Shown here piece by piece: positions 22,052 through 34,645 of a DNA stretch of 64,000 nt. Origin of the DNA: Eublepharis macularius (taxonomy: Eukaryota; Chordata; Lepidosauria; Squamata; Eublepharidae); NCBI RefSeq assembly GCF_028583425.1, contig NC_072798.1, positions 13,828,501 through 13,892,500 on the forward strand, given 5' to 3'. The first letter of the stretch is position 1, and each line of letters opens with the position of its first letter. Below the pieces are notes generated by a model. The model worked only from the letters and a program-made list of their open reading frames with translations. It made no database searches and was not told the origin of the DNA. A program made the translations under genes and the position numbers.

Positions 22052-22255
22052 GGTGGAAGGTGTCATCAAGTTATAGCCAATTTACGGTGACCCTCGCACG
22101 GGGTTTTCAAGCCAAGAGATGTTCAGAGGTGGTTTGCCATTGCTTTCTGTGACCTTGGACTTCCTTGTCGGTCTCCCATCCAAGCACTAACTAGGGCTAA
22201 CCCTGCTTAGCTTCTGAGATCTGATGGGACTGGCTTAGCCAGGGCCACCCAGGTC
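22052..22255 (-). repeat. 5S-rRNA-derived SINE
   Basis: Minus strand: AGATCTCAGAAGCTAAGCAG, GGGTTAGCCC..., TGGATGGGAGACC, and a tail with GGGTCACCGTAAATTGGC. Confidence 0.85.
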
Positions 22256-23408
22256 AGAGCTTGTTTTAAAATAGGATGTTGGTTTAGGTAAGGATTGATT
22301 AAGCATGGCCTGAAAAAGCTGCTTCTTGTTGCTGTATCTTTTTTTGTAACCTCCAGCCTGGTGAAGAACTCGAAAGCTTGCACCGTGTTTTGTGTCAATT
22401 GGGTTGATCCTGAAAAAACTGCATGAATTGGAGACTTGTGTTTGGATTTTGCTTGGATCCGTGGATGTCTGTCTACAACTTTTCCAGCTTCCCACTGCCT
22501 TACGGTACAGCCCTCTCAAAGTTACAGTACAATCTTCAACAGTTACTCCAATCTAAGCCTATTGATTTCAGTGAGATTAGACTAGAATAACTATTTTTAG
22601 GATTGCACTGTTAGTTATTCATTCCCATGGAAGGATCTTGCAAGCAGAGAACCAATTCTTTGTCAAGAGGTTTGGCTGTTTGCAAGCAACTCAGTCCTGT
22701 CTGGTAGCTTCCTTTTAGCTTATTCCATTAGTACACATGTGGAATGGCTGAGTACCCTTCCCTCCGATTAGGCAGACAGGCTGGGTACATCAGTGGCAGT
22801 GGCAGCAGGATGGTGGTGGCCTCCAACAGGTGCCTTCCTTTCTCTGCTGTGCAGTAGTGCTGCCAGGGGGGTTGCTGTTTGCTGGTGGGCCACGGCCTAG
22901 TCTGATGCAGGGAGGGCAGACGTGGTGGTCCTATAACTGTGGTGAAGACTGCTGAATTAGGCAATCTCCAAGGTCCACTGAGTGGACAGGCCAGCCGTGA
23001 GCATGGCCTTTGCAGTTTTGGCTCCCCATCTTTGGAACGCCTTCCCCTTGGATGATCACCAGGAAGAAGGTTTGTTGTCCTTTTGGCACCAGTAAAGACT
23101 TATTAGTATGTCCAGGCTTTTACGTCATTTGGTTTTCCTTCTCCCCCTCTGTATCACATGTTAGATTTTCCTCTGTTTTTAATCACTGCTGCTGTTTTGT
23201 TGGGTTGAAGGTTCTCCTGCTGTTTGCATTTTATTCTTGCTTGGTGTTTTTTTTAAAATGAACAGTTTTTTCTAGCAGTATGATTTTAATTGGTTTTAAT
23301 TAACTTGTTAGCTGGTCCAGGAACCAGTTTTTGGTGGACGGGCAGAGTAGAAATGACTAGCAAAAATAATAAATAGCTGGAAATTTCCAAGCAAACCATC
23401 TTCCCTGT

Positions 23409-23610
23409 CTAGGGTTGTCAACCTGCAGGTGGTGGCTGGATCTTCAGGCCACAGAGGACAGTTTCCCTGGAGAAAATGACTGCTTTGGAGGGTGGATTGT
23501 ATGGTATTGTACTCTGTTGAGGTCCACCCCCCTCCCTAAAACCACCCTGTCCAGGATCCCCCCCCCAATCTCCAGGAATTTCTCAGCCTGGAGCTGGCAA
23601 CCCTACCAGC
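23409..23610. repeat. TAGGGTTGCC-family repeat
   Basis: Both ends are present (TAGGGTTGTCAACCTGCAGG and AGCTGGCAACCCTA), but the flanks do not form an 8-bp duplication, so one side may have been altered since insertion. Confidence 0.65.
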
Positions 23611-23764
23611 TACTATTGCTAATGGCTACTTCCTTTACTTCCTGCTTTAGAAGCCATAATGGGACAGATCATTGCAGAGTAAATGAATGCAGTGGACAGG
23701 AGGCAGAAATTCACCTTCAAGTAAGATGTGAAGGACGAAAGTAACTCATCTACAATGTAGGGAT

Positions 23765-24612
23765 TAGACATGGGCACAAACAGAAAAAAACCTGAACATG
23801 GTGTTCACTGTTTGTTGCCGTCCATGAACAATGAACAACGAACATTGACGAACATGACCTGTACACGAACATGTTCATTGTTCGTTGTTTGTGGGGGCCA
23901 TCAAGCTCTCCTCCAGCCATCAAGATCCCTACCACACCACTCCCAGAAACCTTACCTGAGCAAGCAGCAGGAAAGGTACCAATAATAAATAATAGCTTGG
24001 CCCAGAGCCTGGCAGCAGCCCTGGAACTTGAAGAAGTAGATCCCTATCCCACCACACACAAAGAAAATTCAAGCTCCAATGCACTCTCTCTCTCAAAAGG
24101 CAAACAGCAACTGTGTCTCCCACACTGTCTGCAAAACCAGAGCTGGGAGTCCACCTCCCTCCTGCTCTTTGCTTCCTTGTAACAAATTTGGAGCTCCACA
24201 CTTGAAAGAAAGACCTGCCTATCCAGCTACATTGGACTTAGGGTGAAGCTACAAGTGATGAATGACACTTGAACGGCAAGTGTATTTCTCCCTGTTCACT
24301 TGCCCTCCACTCAATCCACTTGCCGTTCAAGTGTCATTCGTCACTTGTAGCTTGGCCCTTAGATTGGGGTTTCCAGGGCAACAGCAGGAGTTCAGACAGA
24401 GTTCTGGCAGTCCCTGCCTGTGGTTGCCAAGGGAATTGATTGCAGGTGCCAGACTGTCTGGCTTGACAAACAGCAACAGACAGCAAAGAATGAGGCTTGC
24501 AATGACCACCTGTTCATTCAGAATGGGGCCTCATGAACAGCTTGTTCGTGAACAGCTGATTGGGCAGTTCGTGGCTTTTTAAAGTTCATATTGTTGTTCA
24601 TGCTCATCTCTA
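23765..24612. mobile_element. TAGAGATGGGC hAT-like element, copy 2, long form
   Basis: Ends TAGACATGGGCACAAAC and ATGCTCATCTCTA are flanked by a perfect 8-bp GTAGGGAT duplication (23757-23764, 24613-24620). It is 848 bp, about twice the other copies; 118 bp of this is a nested GGGCC MITE, and the rest of the interior (23880-24240, 24365-24540) is absent from the short copies. No transposase frame was recognised. Confidence 0.8.
24241..24358. mobile_element. GGGCC 118-bp palindromic MITE, copy 2 (nested)
   Basis: The same 118-bp length as its relatives, with a few end substitutions (GGGTGAAGC). Perfect TTA duplications flank it (24238-24240, 24359-24361). It sits within a hAT element. Confidence 0.85.
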
Positions 24613-24620
24613 GTAGGGAT

Positions 24621-26815
24621 AGCTATAGTATAGCTAAAATATAAATGCATACAAGAGGTCTTCCCTTTTTCTTCTATAGATTACCAGAGATTGCAATTTT
24701 TGTTTGTTAACTGCCAAATAAATAAATTCTAAACTTCCCCAGACTTGCCTCGATCTGCAGGAACATTTAACCTCAGGGTTTTGAGTTCAAATACTGGGAA
24801 ACGCTTAGCACAGCTGTACTGCCTTTAATCCAAGGATCTTGAAAACTTTACAGATATTAATTGATTAAGCTTCATAACATGATTTTAAAGTCAGGATTAA
24901 TAGAAGAAACACTTAGGAGCAAGCAAGAGTTTCTGCATAGGGAGCGTGCAGCAAATCAGATGGATGTTTATTGCTAAGTGTGTGTGTGTGTGGAGGGTCT
25001 GCAATCCAAAAAAATCATTTTTTTCCTGTTATGATGCTTGTCTTCTCCCAAGGCGAATAGTTCATATGTTTGTATTAATAATGTTCTTGCAATTTAAAAT
25101 GAGAGATAGAGAGGCGCACTAGGGCCAAAATCCAGATTCGGAATTCAGATTCGGGGTTTCCCTTTGGATTTGGAATTCAGAATGGGGGGGGCGGGCGGGT
25201 CGGTCATAAATAGGAAATAATAATTTCTCGAGAAAAAAGACAGAACAGGTTGCTCTTCTCTCTGTTCCTCGACCTTTGCCAACCCAAACAGCTGAGCAGA
25301 CAAGTGCGCAGCAACAACTATCAGTTTATATTGATCTAACAAAATGTATCTGTATTCCTAATTTACACCCACTCCGTAATATTCAATTTCCTTATTCATC
25401 AACCATCTAATAAATAAGAGTTACCAGCTCCAAGGCTGGGAAGATCCTGGAGATTTGAGGGAGGGGCTTGGGGAAGGCAGAGTTTGAGGAGGGGGATGTA
25501 CAAAATGATGTATACGTGTACATGCAAAGATGCCTCCTCTTGTAGGACATCATCTCCCATATTGTCCGTCCAGCTAGCCAGTTAAGATCTTCTTTAGAAG
25601 TCCTGCTATTTGTGTCCCCACCTGCAGAAATGAGATGGATGGCAGCCAAAGACAGGGATTTTGGGGGGTGGTACCTCACGTTTGGGATGCCCTCCCCTTT
25701 AAGGCTTGCCTAGTGCCAGGCCCAAACATTTCTCTCTTCCCCAGACTTTTAACTAAGGGGTCTGTCTTTTCAAACTGTTTTATGGTCTGTTCCTAACCAG
25801 CGGGCTGTTTCAGTTATATCATTTTAGAATTTTCTGTTTTATAATTTCAGGTGGGTAATTTCAATCCTAGCCATTCAGGGCTGAAATTGGGCCCAAAATG
25901 GCAAAAGGGGCTGAAAATGGCCCAAAAGAGGCCCAAAATGGTCAGGATTGGGCCGCTGCTGAGTGGGAGAGTGATCCACCACCCATCAGAGTTCCGATCT
26001 GGGCCGTTTCAGCACCAATCCAGGCTGAAATGGGCCCCAAATGGCTGAGAGTCAGGTGGGAGGGGCTACCTGACATGTGACCTCTTTGGGGAACTGCCGG
26101 AACTCGGTTCCAGCACATTACCCCTCGAAATGAGCCCTGGACATAGATACTTTGCAGATGGTAGTGGGTCCATTTTGCCACATTCGACAGCCAACTCCAA
26201 CTGGTCACCTTTGGTTGTGATTGGCCCCCAAAGCCCCAGAGGATGAAGGCATTTTGTACTGAATCGGATCATTGGTCCATCTAGCTCAGCACTTCCTACT
26301 TAGAGTAGTAGCAGGGTCTCCAGGTCTCTGGTAGAGAAGGGCCTTTCCCAGCCCAGCTGAGATCCCTTTCGCTAGAGAGACTAGAGAGAACCACTCTGCG
26401 GACACATACAAAGTAAGAATAGCTCTTTACAAGGCTCACTATTTTTCTGTTCAGCAAGCATAGGCAGGCCAGTAATAAACCACTAGTTAAGCCAGCTAGG
26501 ATCCACCAGAGTTAGTTAACTTTCTGCAGATCTATAGCAAGAGGAGGAGTGTCAGGAATTTTCTGCATGACCTTCGTGTACACAAACCGCACACTATTTT
26601 TCAGGGTAGTGCAGTTTGCAGTGGAGGCATGCTGCATTTTCTGAGCACTTATCAGGGAACATGCAATTATCTCTTCAAGAGTGTGCACTCTTGGCTGTTG
26701 TGACTAGAACTTCTGAGAATTTCATACAAAACACATTTGATAATTGAACATGCTTTGTTCATCAGCGGTGATCCCCAGAGCTGAACAACCTGTCCACCTG
26801 TCTGTTGACCACCTT
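24621..26815. other. Gene-free stretch
   Basis: Unique AT-rich sequence to about 25400, then a TAGGGTTGCC-family scrap (25420-25500), a hAT-like repeat (about 25855-26136) and a tRNA-like SINE piece (26255-26370). No gene was recognised. Confidence 0.55.
25855..26136. repeat. hAT-like repeat related to the 41.1-41.6 kb copy
   Basis: Shares blocks with 41300-41588 (CCTAGCCATTCAGGGC-like, AGAGTGATCCACCACCC, GACCTCTTTGGGGAACTGCC, CGAAATGAGCCCTGG). The left terminus is missing, so no duplication can be read. Confidence 0.65.
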
Positions 26816-27465
26816 ATCATAGAATCATAGAGTTGGAAGGGGCCATACAGACCATCTAGTCCAACCCCCTGCCCAGTGCAGGATCAGCCTAAAGCATCTC
26901 TGACAAATATTCATCCAGCCTCTTCTTGAAAACTGCCAGTGAGGGGGAGCTCACCACCTCCCTAGGCAGCTGATTCCACTTTTGAACTACTCTGACTGTG
27001 AAAAAGTTCTTCCTAATATCCAGCCGGTACCTTTGTGCATGTAATTTAAGCCCATTGTTTCAGGTCCTACCCTCTGCTGCCAACTGGAACAGCTCCCTGC
27101 CCTCCTCCAAATGACAGCCTTTCAAATACTTAAAGAGAGCAATCATGTCCCCCCTCAATCTCCTCTTCTCCAAACTAAACATTCCCAAGGCCCTCAGCCT
27201 TTCCTTGTAGGGCTCAGTCTCCAGACCCCTGATCATCCTTGTCGCCCTCCTCTGCTGCACCCTCTCGATTTTGTCCACATCCTTTTTGAAGTGAGGCCTC
27301 CAGAACTGCACACAATACTCCAGATGCGGCCTGACCAAGGCAGTATAGAGAGGGGCTATGACCTCCTGTGATTTCGATGCTATGGCCCCTTTGATACAAC
27401 CCAAGATTGAATTAGCCTTTTTTGCCACCACATCACACCTTGAATGGCTTTGCACAAGGTTGTCA
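26816..27465 (-). repeat. CR1 LINE, 5'-truncated, reverse transcriptase C terminus plus 3' UTR
   Basis: The minus strand encodes the end of a CR1 ORF2: KKANSILGCIKGAIASKSQE, LVRPHLEYCVQFW, the GLETEPYKERLRALG block and LEKRRLRGDMIALFKYLKG. Downstream is a typical CR1 3' end (the sense-strand inverse of ATAGAATCATAGAGTTGGAA at 26820). Upstream frame beyond about 27465 is unrelated host sequence, so the apparent 288-codon frame is a chimera. Confidence 0.9.
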
Positions 27466-28548
27466 TCCCCAGTCCCAGCTCTTGTTTCCCACCACTGCCC
27501 TTGCAACCAGTGAGAGAAAAATGATCTTAAAAAACAAACAAACACACCATTGGGTGATGAGAAAAATAGGAAGTGACACTGGTCCGCTCTAGGAATTGTC
27601 AGATTAATCATAGAGTTTCTAGCGATTCCTACAGAGGCCTGATGTGACTTCCAGGTCTCCTCTGTTGCCCAGCTGTACCCTTCCATGCCCTCCTGGAATT
27701 TGAGCAGTTGATAGGCTGTGCCTGGCATCCCTAGATATTGAACAACTTTGCAAGTATGCAGTAGCTCTGATAGTGCTTTGTTTCTTTGCAGTGGTGTAGT
27801 TTCATTTCCTTGCTTTGTTGTGGGGGGGAACGTATTTGTACAAAAACTGACAGCAATTCTGTGTGTGGTCATAGATGGTTGGGTCAGGTCATTCAATGTC
27901 TTGGTGGGGGAAACTATGCTTCCCATAAGGTTAAGCGAAAATACACATGTGCAAATATCATTGTTAACATGGACTTAAATAAGCACCAACTGGTTAGACT
28001 TTTTTTTAAAAAAAGTTTGTAATTCCTGGCTAACTGGTTTACTTGCTGTTTATTTATAGCATTGGTTGTTGAACACCAAGCAATAGCAACAGGTCAATAG
28101 GAGAGAGCGGGAAGCCAGGCTGTTATCAAGCTTTGTAAGTATGTGCATGCGTGGAGTACCAACAATTGAACTGCAGTGTTGAATACGTGAAAAATAATGT
28201 GATAAACAGGCTCAAACTGTTCATGAACTACAAACTGATCGCTGCTGAACAATCTGCAACCTGTTTGGGACTGGCAAACAACTGGTGATCCCAAAAGGTG
28301 CGTGTTTGAGTGTCCCTAATTGTGCTTCCTGCATGGAATTCACATGCCCAAGTGTCATGAGAATCTGTGTTGTTGATGTCATTAATTCTGGGCACCAGGA
28401 CTCCTCTCCCTTTCCCAATTTCCTCCTAATTGTTAGGGGGGTTCTTTTTGTTGTTTGTTGTTTTTCTTTTTTAACCCACAGTATTATAGCATTTCTACGA
28501 CTCCTGAAGATCTGAGCATACAGGCCATCATTGAACATAAGGGTATAA

Positions 28549-28760
28549 GAAGAGCCCTACCGGATGAGACTTATGGTCTATTTAGACCAGCATTCTTTTC
28601 CATACTGTGACCAACCAGATGTCTCCCGAAAGCCTATGAGCAGAGCAGAGAGGCTGAAATTGGCCCCTGTTGTTGCCCCTACCAGCTACTGGCATTTAGA
28701 AGTACACTGCTGCTGAACATGGAGGATTCATTTAACCATCATTGGCCTCTTTGTCCCCAA
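28549..28760 (-). repeat. CR1/L2-type LINE 3' fragment
   Basis: Reads as AAGAAGAGCCCTACCGGAT... through GTGACCAACCAGATG on the plus strand, the inverse of the LINE 3' end; diverged. Confidence 0.6.
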
Positions 28761-29619
28761 TCCTTTATTACATTTATACACTGCTTTTAAAAATTCTAGT
28801 TGCCAAAGCAGGATACAATTAAAACCTCTCCAAATCCTCAAGATCATCACTTTTGATCTTGAGATAACTGAAAGTTAGCATTACAACATTAATAACTTGG
28901 AAAAAAAAACACAGGCTAGGTAAAGAACACATTTTCTGTTTTTATTGGTGCCTTGCAGGGCAAATAATACTGAAAAAGGGCAATGAAAAAAAAAGAACAA
29001 AAAAAAATTCTCCCCAAACCAGGATTCTGGCAACCCACATCTTAATTTTTTTTTAAGAGTACATCAACTCCTAATTCTTTATTATTATTTATTGTGGCGT
29101 GAATGGTAACATAAAACCAAAACATGAAAATATACAACTTATATTACACTATGTGTTATGAACAAAATATAAATCTATAACTCTATGTTATATTTACATA
29201 ATTATTTCTTTTTATTAAATTTCAAGTGAGATGGTAGGTTGCACGCATACTTTGTTTTAAGCTCCAAGCGTTTGATTGTCTCTCTTGTTTTCTGCATTTT
29301 TTTTTCTTTTTCCGCGTATAAAATAATGATTAAAAAAAAAGTTTGGAACAAATAAGGGCTCTAGAACCAACCGAGCTACAGAAATACATTCACCCCAATC
29401 CAAGAAGCTCTGTAGATTAGTAAAAGCAGGATCATTCACTTACAGATCTCCTCTACCGCCAGTGTAAAAGAGTGCCCATTTTCTGCTACTGTACCAAATA
29501 CACACGGACTAACAAATGATTAATGGTTAAATCTGTGGAAGGACTGCCCAATACAGATCAGAAGTTTCTCTTCCTACCCTCTGCTCACTGCCTAATTGGT
29601 GATCACAAGCACATATAGT

Positions 29620-29880
29620 TTTAAAAAGGGATTAGACAGATTCATGGAAGACTGGACCAGCTGTGGCTACTGGCCATGGTGACTAAAGAGAACCTCCACA
29701 TTCAGAGGCAGTCAACCTCTGAATACCAGCACCAGGAGGCAACTTCAGGGGAAAGCCTTGGACTCTATGCCCTGTTGTTGGCCCTCCATAGTGACTGATT
29801 GGCCACTGTGTGAGATGGGAGGCCAGACTAGATGGAACAGTGGTCCAATCCAGCAGGGTTCTTCTTATGTTCTTATCAGT
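29620..29880 (+). repeat. CR1/L2-type LINE 3' fragment
   Basis: Opposite orientation to the other copies: TTAAAAAGGGATTAGACAGA, AACCTCCACATTCAGAGGCA, CTTCTTATGTTCTTA at the end. Confidence 0.7.
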
Positions 29881-30316
29881 ACTGTCAGTTAACAAATATG
29901 ATTATCCGACTATCAGAAGAAGGGAAGCGCCACAATAGCCTTGTGCGCTCTGGGTTCTGTGGGCGAAGGTGATCCTCTCTAACAGAACACACAATCTAGG
30001 TTGGCAATTGCAAGAAAAAGATTGTGCTAGTGTGATTTGCGAATTGAGCTGTGGGTACACTGACTTCTACTGGGTCTGCCGATGGCCTGGGGTTTGTGAG
30101 ATGCCTCGGCATCTCACAATGAAAAGTATGGAACTTTCTGTGCCTGATGGATTGGTCCCTATATCAGCAGTGTTTGAAAACCAACCGACCGATGAAAAAG
30201 GAGTGCGGTGAGCAACCAATCGGGGAAGAAAAAGCAAAACTCAGTATTGAAAATTAAGCAAAGAATGAAATTAAGATACATGAATAGGTGAAGATGCATA
30301 CACAGATGGACACTCA

Positions 30317-30434
30317 GGGCCAAGCTAGAAGGGATGAATGACACTTGAACGGCAAGTGGATTGAGTGGAGGGCAAGTGAACAGGGACAAATACACTTGCC
30401 GTTCAAGTGTCATTCGTCACTTGTAGCTTGGCCC
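30317..30434. mobile_element. GGGCC 118-bp palindromic MITE, copy 3
   Basis: Ends GGGCCAAGCTAGAAGGGATG and GTAGCTTGGCCC; loop in inverse orientation to copies 1 and 2. Flanks TCA and TTA differ at the middle base of the TNA target. Confidence 0.85.
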
Positions 30435-30940
30435 TTAGACATACCACTCTCACGGCAGGATTACCCATTATGTTGCATACGGACAGCTAGTGGGGAGTGT
30501 CTATGGCAGCATGAATCTCCCCGAAGGCCTTTGGGGGATGGGAGAGCATGCTTACCCATCTTCCTCCCAATCATCTACTTTAAAATTACCCAAAATTTCA
30601 AATGGTGGTTGTTTCTTCATCAAATTACAAGGGGACTAGGCAGTGTTTTCCAGAGTAGGCACTGAACCACTTGCTTAGCGTGAGCTGCAAAACAACCAAG
30701 GGCTGATTCTCACAGCATGTATGTGACTGGTCCCAACCATTCCCAGCATACTCCACAATATTGTATGAAGCAGAGGATTGTGGATATGTCTGGCAGCAAT
30801 GTCTGGGATCACAGGAGCTGAGTAAAAGTACTGACTTATTTGGGAATTGCTTCCAGCCCTGAGTATGAGTTGCCTAATTGGCTGATTCACCCAAATATGG
30901 TCCTCTGTCCATACCCAAAGTCAGGATTACTAGTAGGGAC

Positions 30941-31349
30941 CAGAGATGGGCACGAACCGAAATACAAACCAAAATCAAGCACGAACCAGTGGTTCATCAG
31001 ATCCCATTTAAGACGAACCGCCATGAACTTTAGGCTGGTCCGTTTGGTCCGTTTTTTGGTCCATCACTGCAGACAGCCTGGTGCTAATCAATCAGTTTCC
31101 TAGGCAACAGGGAATGGACTTCCTGTAGACCTTCTGCTGACTCAGAAGTGAACTTCTGCTGGCCCGGAAGTGACCTTCTGCTGACACGGAAGTGATTATT
31201 TCTGACCTGGATGTGACGTTTTCACAAACCAAATAAACTGGTTTGCGAACCAGGGGCAGGTTTGTGAAAGTTCGTGGTTTGTGGTTCGTGAAATTTGACG
31301 AACCATGAACCATATGGTTCAGTTTTTTTCTTGTTCGTGCCCATCTCTA
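30941..31349. mobile_element. TAGAGATGGGC hAT-like element, copy 3
   Basis: A perfect 8-bp GTAGGGAC duplication (30933-30940, 31350-31357) flanks a 409-bp non-coding element with ends CAGAGATGGGCACGAACC and TCGTGCCCATCTCTA. Interior GACCTTCTGCTGAC-type repeats match copy 4. Confidence 0.9.
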
Positions 31350-32859
31350 GTAGGGACAAAGAAGTGCCAATCCACATAGGAAGTAAAGGGGATTGCTTTT
31401 TTCATAAGCTTATCAGAAGGCGGAACTGAATGATCATCTTCAAGGTTGGAATAGAAGTCTGTGTGAATGTGATATGAGTTCCTTTCTAACCTTTGCGAGG
31501 AATGGTTGGGGGAACTTTTTGTGTGAAAATACCACAGTTTCACAAGCATGACAGTTGTTTTAAAGCTACATTTAATTTTTTGAGGGGGAAGACAGACTTG
31601 CATGAAAAGTTTTCTCGTTCAGATTTGCCCGTATAATTTTAAAGACATGACTCAGCCCAAATGGACTGCTTTTAAGAATCAACACTGTTAACTGGAGATA
31701 TATCAACCCATTCTTAACTTACCCATTGCAACCAATGGAATTTAAAAAGCAAGTAATTTTGGTAGTGGCAAGTTTCAAAGATAGAATCTTCTGATTTTCT
31801 CCCTATGTTTTTAGGTATGGAGACCACCCACCTTTCAGTGAGAAAAGTGGGCGATAAATGAAGTAAATAAATAATTGTAGGATCATTGGGGGAATAAATA
31901 GTTTTAGAAATCTATTGAATTTAGCAAGATAATTCATGATAAGTCATCAAGAACATTCAAAAGAAACAATCCGAAGTGAATCACTTCTAACATCCATTAA
32001 TTTCAAAGGGGGGACATTAAGCACATGGTTAATACTCTCCCACAGTAATCAATGGAATTTTAAAAAATGCTCACTTGGGGCTGCATTGTGTCTGCTGTTT
32101 TTAAAAATATCCCACACAAAATCCTGAGCTTGCAAAAAAGGTCAGCATTCAAAGATTCAGATTTGAGCTCTGAAATTTTGCCTAAGGTACACAATCTTGC
32201 AAAATGTCACAAACACCTTATCTTCTGCTCAGTCCAATCTCACTAAAGTTGCAACTGTTCATAAAATCTGGTTCTGGGAGTTCCAAACACATTTCACACA
32301 AACCACATCTTACCACTGAGAAAAGACCCGTGAACCAGTTCTCTCATGATCTTCAGAAGCAGTGAGATACAAGTTAACAGGTTTATTTATCACCAACAAG
32401 GACTGAGTCAACTCACATGTTTTCATTTGAAAAAACATCAAGGGCTCAGTTCAGAGAAGCATGCTTAAGTACCATTCAATCCAATGGGACTTGTCAGTCA
32501 TGAATTCAATGGGACTTAAGTGTAACTAAATTGTTTCAGATTTGGACAAAAATTGTAATGGGTTACATGACAGTTTGCGGGGAGGTATGATTTATGGGAG
32601 CACATGGAAGAGAGAAAGTTACAAAACATAAATCAGCAATGGCCACATATATAATTTACAGTAGAGTCCTGGATAGAGTTAGCATCTTCTAAGCTCATTG
32701 ACATTAATGGACTTTCAGTGCAATCCTAAGTGGTGTTCAATGGGTTTAGACCGGAGTAACTTTGTTTAGGATAGCACTGTTCAAAGAGTTACTTTTAGGC
32801 TCACATTACAACCATCTTTTGCTGTAGGAATGGAGAATACAAGTGAATCCAAACTGAAT

Positions 32860-33340
32860 TGACTCAGTCCAGAAGCAGAAACCAAATATTTCACCCCTGT
32901 GCCTTTGTAGAGATCTAATTGTCTAGCTACTATTAATTCTAGCGGGATAAGTTTTTGCTAAGGCAAGCTGAGAATAATTATTTCCAACCTCCGAAGAAAT
33001 ACGATGTCAGAGACTTCTTCGGGGACAATAAGTGTTCATCTTATTTGGATTATGTTCCCTCAAAAAAGCAGCTCTGAAAATGGGTCGTAAGACAGTTAAA
33101 GACAATGTCTTTTGTTAGGAAATAATTAACTGAAGGGAACTCTGCTGCCAAAACTCAATCTCAGAAACATTGTCACCAAAAAAGAAGAAAAGAAAAAGAA
33201 TTCCACCCCGGCATCCTTTCATTATGAAGAGGATTTGGCCACTCAATTAATTAATTACGGTAATAATAATTAGAGCCTCTTTTGGGATTAATACAGCAGA
33301 ACAGTTAAATAAAGATGTTAAAAGCATTTAGCAATCCTAT
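32860..33340. promoter_or_regulatory. Candidate conserved non-coding element
   Basis: Repeat-free sequence with ATTAATTAATTACGGTAATA and ATAATTATTTCC homeodomain-type sites and ACAATG/AACAAT SOX-like sites (AACATTGTCACC, GACAATGTC). The claim is compositional only. Confidence 0.35.
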
Positions 33341-34610
33341 TTGGCCAATATAAAGCATGAACAAATTGCCGGGGGAGAAGGGGCACAGGAGAACATACTC
33401 TATAATATTACGTTAGTACTGCACTATTTTTCCTCTTATCCTGCAATGTTCATACAACCTCACGGAGAGGAACAATACTTCATTTCAAGTCAAAGGGACT
33501 CAGTCCAGCTGAAGTTAGTCATGAGTCGACAAAGTCCATCAACAAGCAATGGGAATTATTAGTTACAAAAAATCCTGCTCCATGCGACATGCAGGTTAGC
33601 CTATCCATGTTTACTCAAAAATAAGTCCCATTGAATCCAATTGAATGTACCCCTGAGTAAGTGTGTATAGAATTGCAAAGAGCCCAACGTTTCAGTCCCA
33701 ACAAACCGTGCACTTCAAGATAAGCTTAACACTCCCACTGAAAATAACATGCTGAACGGTGGCTTGATTGCGACAAGCGTGACTTGTATGGACATCAGCG
33801 CCAACCTGTTGCCCAAAATTTGCTGAGCCAGCAGAAAAACTCATTACTTGCTGCATTTATTGCTTTCTGATTCAGCCAAGCTCGTTCCAAAGTGATCCTG
33901 TCCACACAAAACCTGAGGATGGGAAATGTTTGTATGACTCTACCCTTCAGGGTTGTAAATATGGATTATCTGCTACTTGATATAGAATGGCGGTGTTTGG
34001 TAGAATTCAAGATGATCTTTGGAAATAAGGAAGGCTGAACATATGAGATTAATGTCAACTCTATTTCATGTATATACCATGTTTGTCCCGCCTCCCAATA
34101 AAAAAAAAGCCAAGGAAACACCATCCCATCAACTCTCACTTGGAAGAGGAATCAGTTCTATTCCAGTTAGTCAGAGATGTGGTCTTCATACATGTAAGAA
34201 TGTCCAAGTGCTTTGGGCTCATTCCAGCAAATACTTGCAAGCACAGGCCAATGGAAGCCATCCTCAATTGAGACTGCAGACCCCAATTCTATGGCACCTT
34301 TGTAAGTGCTTGCCTCACAGGGACCCCTCTCAAAGTAAGCATGCTCATAAAAGTAGCGTGCATATGATGTGCTCCAGTCATGCCTACCTCGGTGGAACTC
34401 AGCCTGGAGCTAAAACAAAGTATTCATGTTGTCCAAAGTCAAATAATTTACCCAGACCGTCTTTAGAAGATGGCGGAAATTAAGCGCCCAGCAGATGTGA
34501 GTTTAAACCCACAAGAGTAAGAAATATTTTGTTCACAAAGACAGGGAACAATCGAATTTTTTTCTTTTAGAAAAAGAGAGCAAAATGTTCAGTTTTCACA
34601 TTGTGTATTT

Positions 34611-34611
34611 T

Positions 34612-34644
<33 letters not shown>

Positions 34645-34645
34645 C
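34611..34645 (+). repeat. (TA)n microsatellite
   Basis: An alternating TA tract with one interruption, in an AT-rich context. Confidence 0.9.

Larger units (their letters stand above)
19036..23408. other. Gene-free stretch, mixed repeats
   Basis: Beyond the entries given separately it holds decayed TAGGGTTGCC copies (about 19625-19815 and 20771-20970), a tRNA-like SINE scrap (19571-19630) and unique stretches at 20050-20680 and 22510-23400. No gene was recognised. Confidence 0.55.
27466..30313. other. Gene-free stretch with LINE fragments
   Basis: Contains LINE 3' pieces at 28549-28760 and 29620-29880 and an unusually A/T-rich tract (28770-29460) with many homopolymers. I see no gene. Confidence 0.55.

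Noticed and set aside
23409-23610. 8-bp TSD for this TAGGGTTGCC copy
   Set aside because: The flanks (TCCCTGTC and CCAGCTAC) do not match, so no duplication was claimed.
27060-27926. 288-codon minus-strand open frame as a gene
   Set aside because: Only the C-terminal part below about 27465 is CR1 ORF2; the remainder is unrelated host sequence in chance frame. There is no start context or second domain.
34019-34483. 154-codon plus-strand frame
   Set aside because: Composition is unlike a protein family I know, there is no splice or promoter context, and it lies in AT-rich non-coding DNA.
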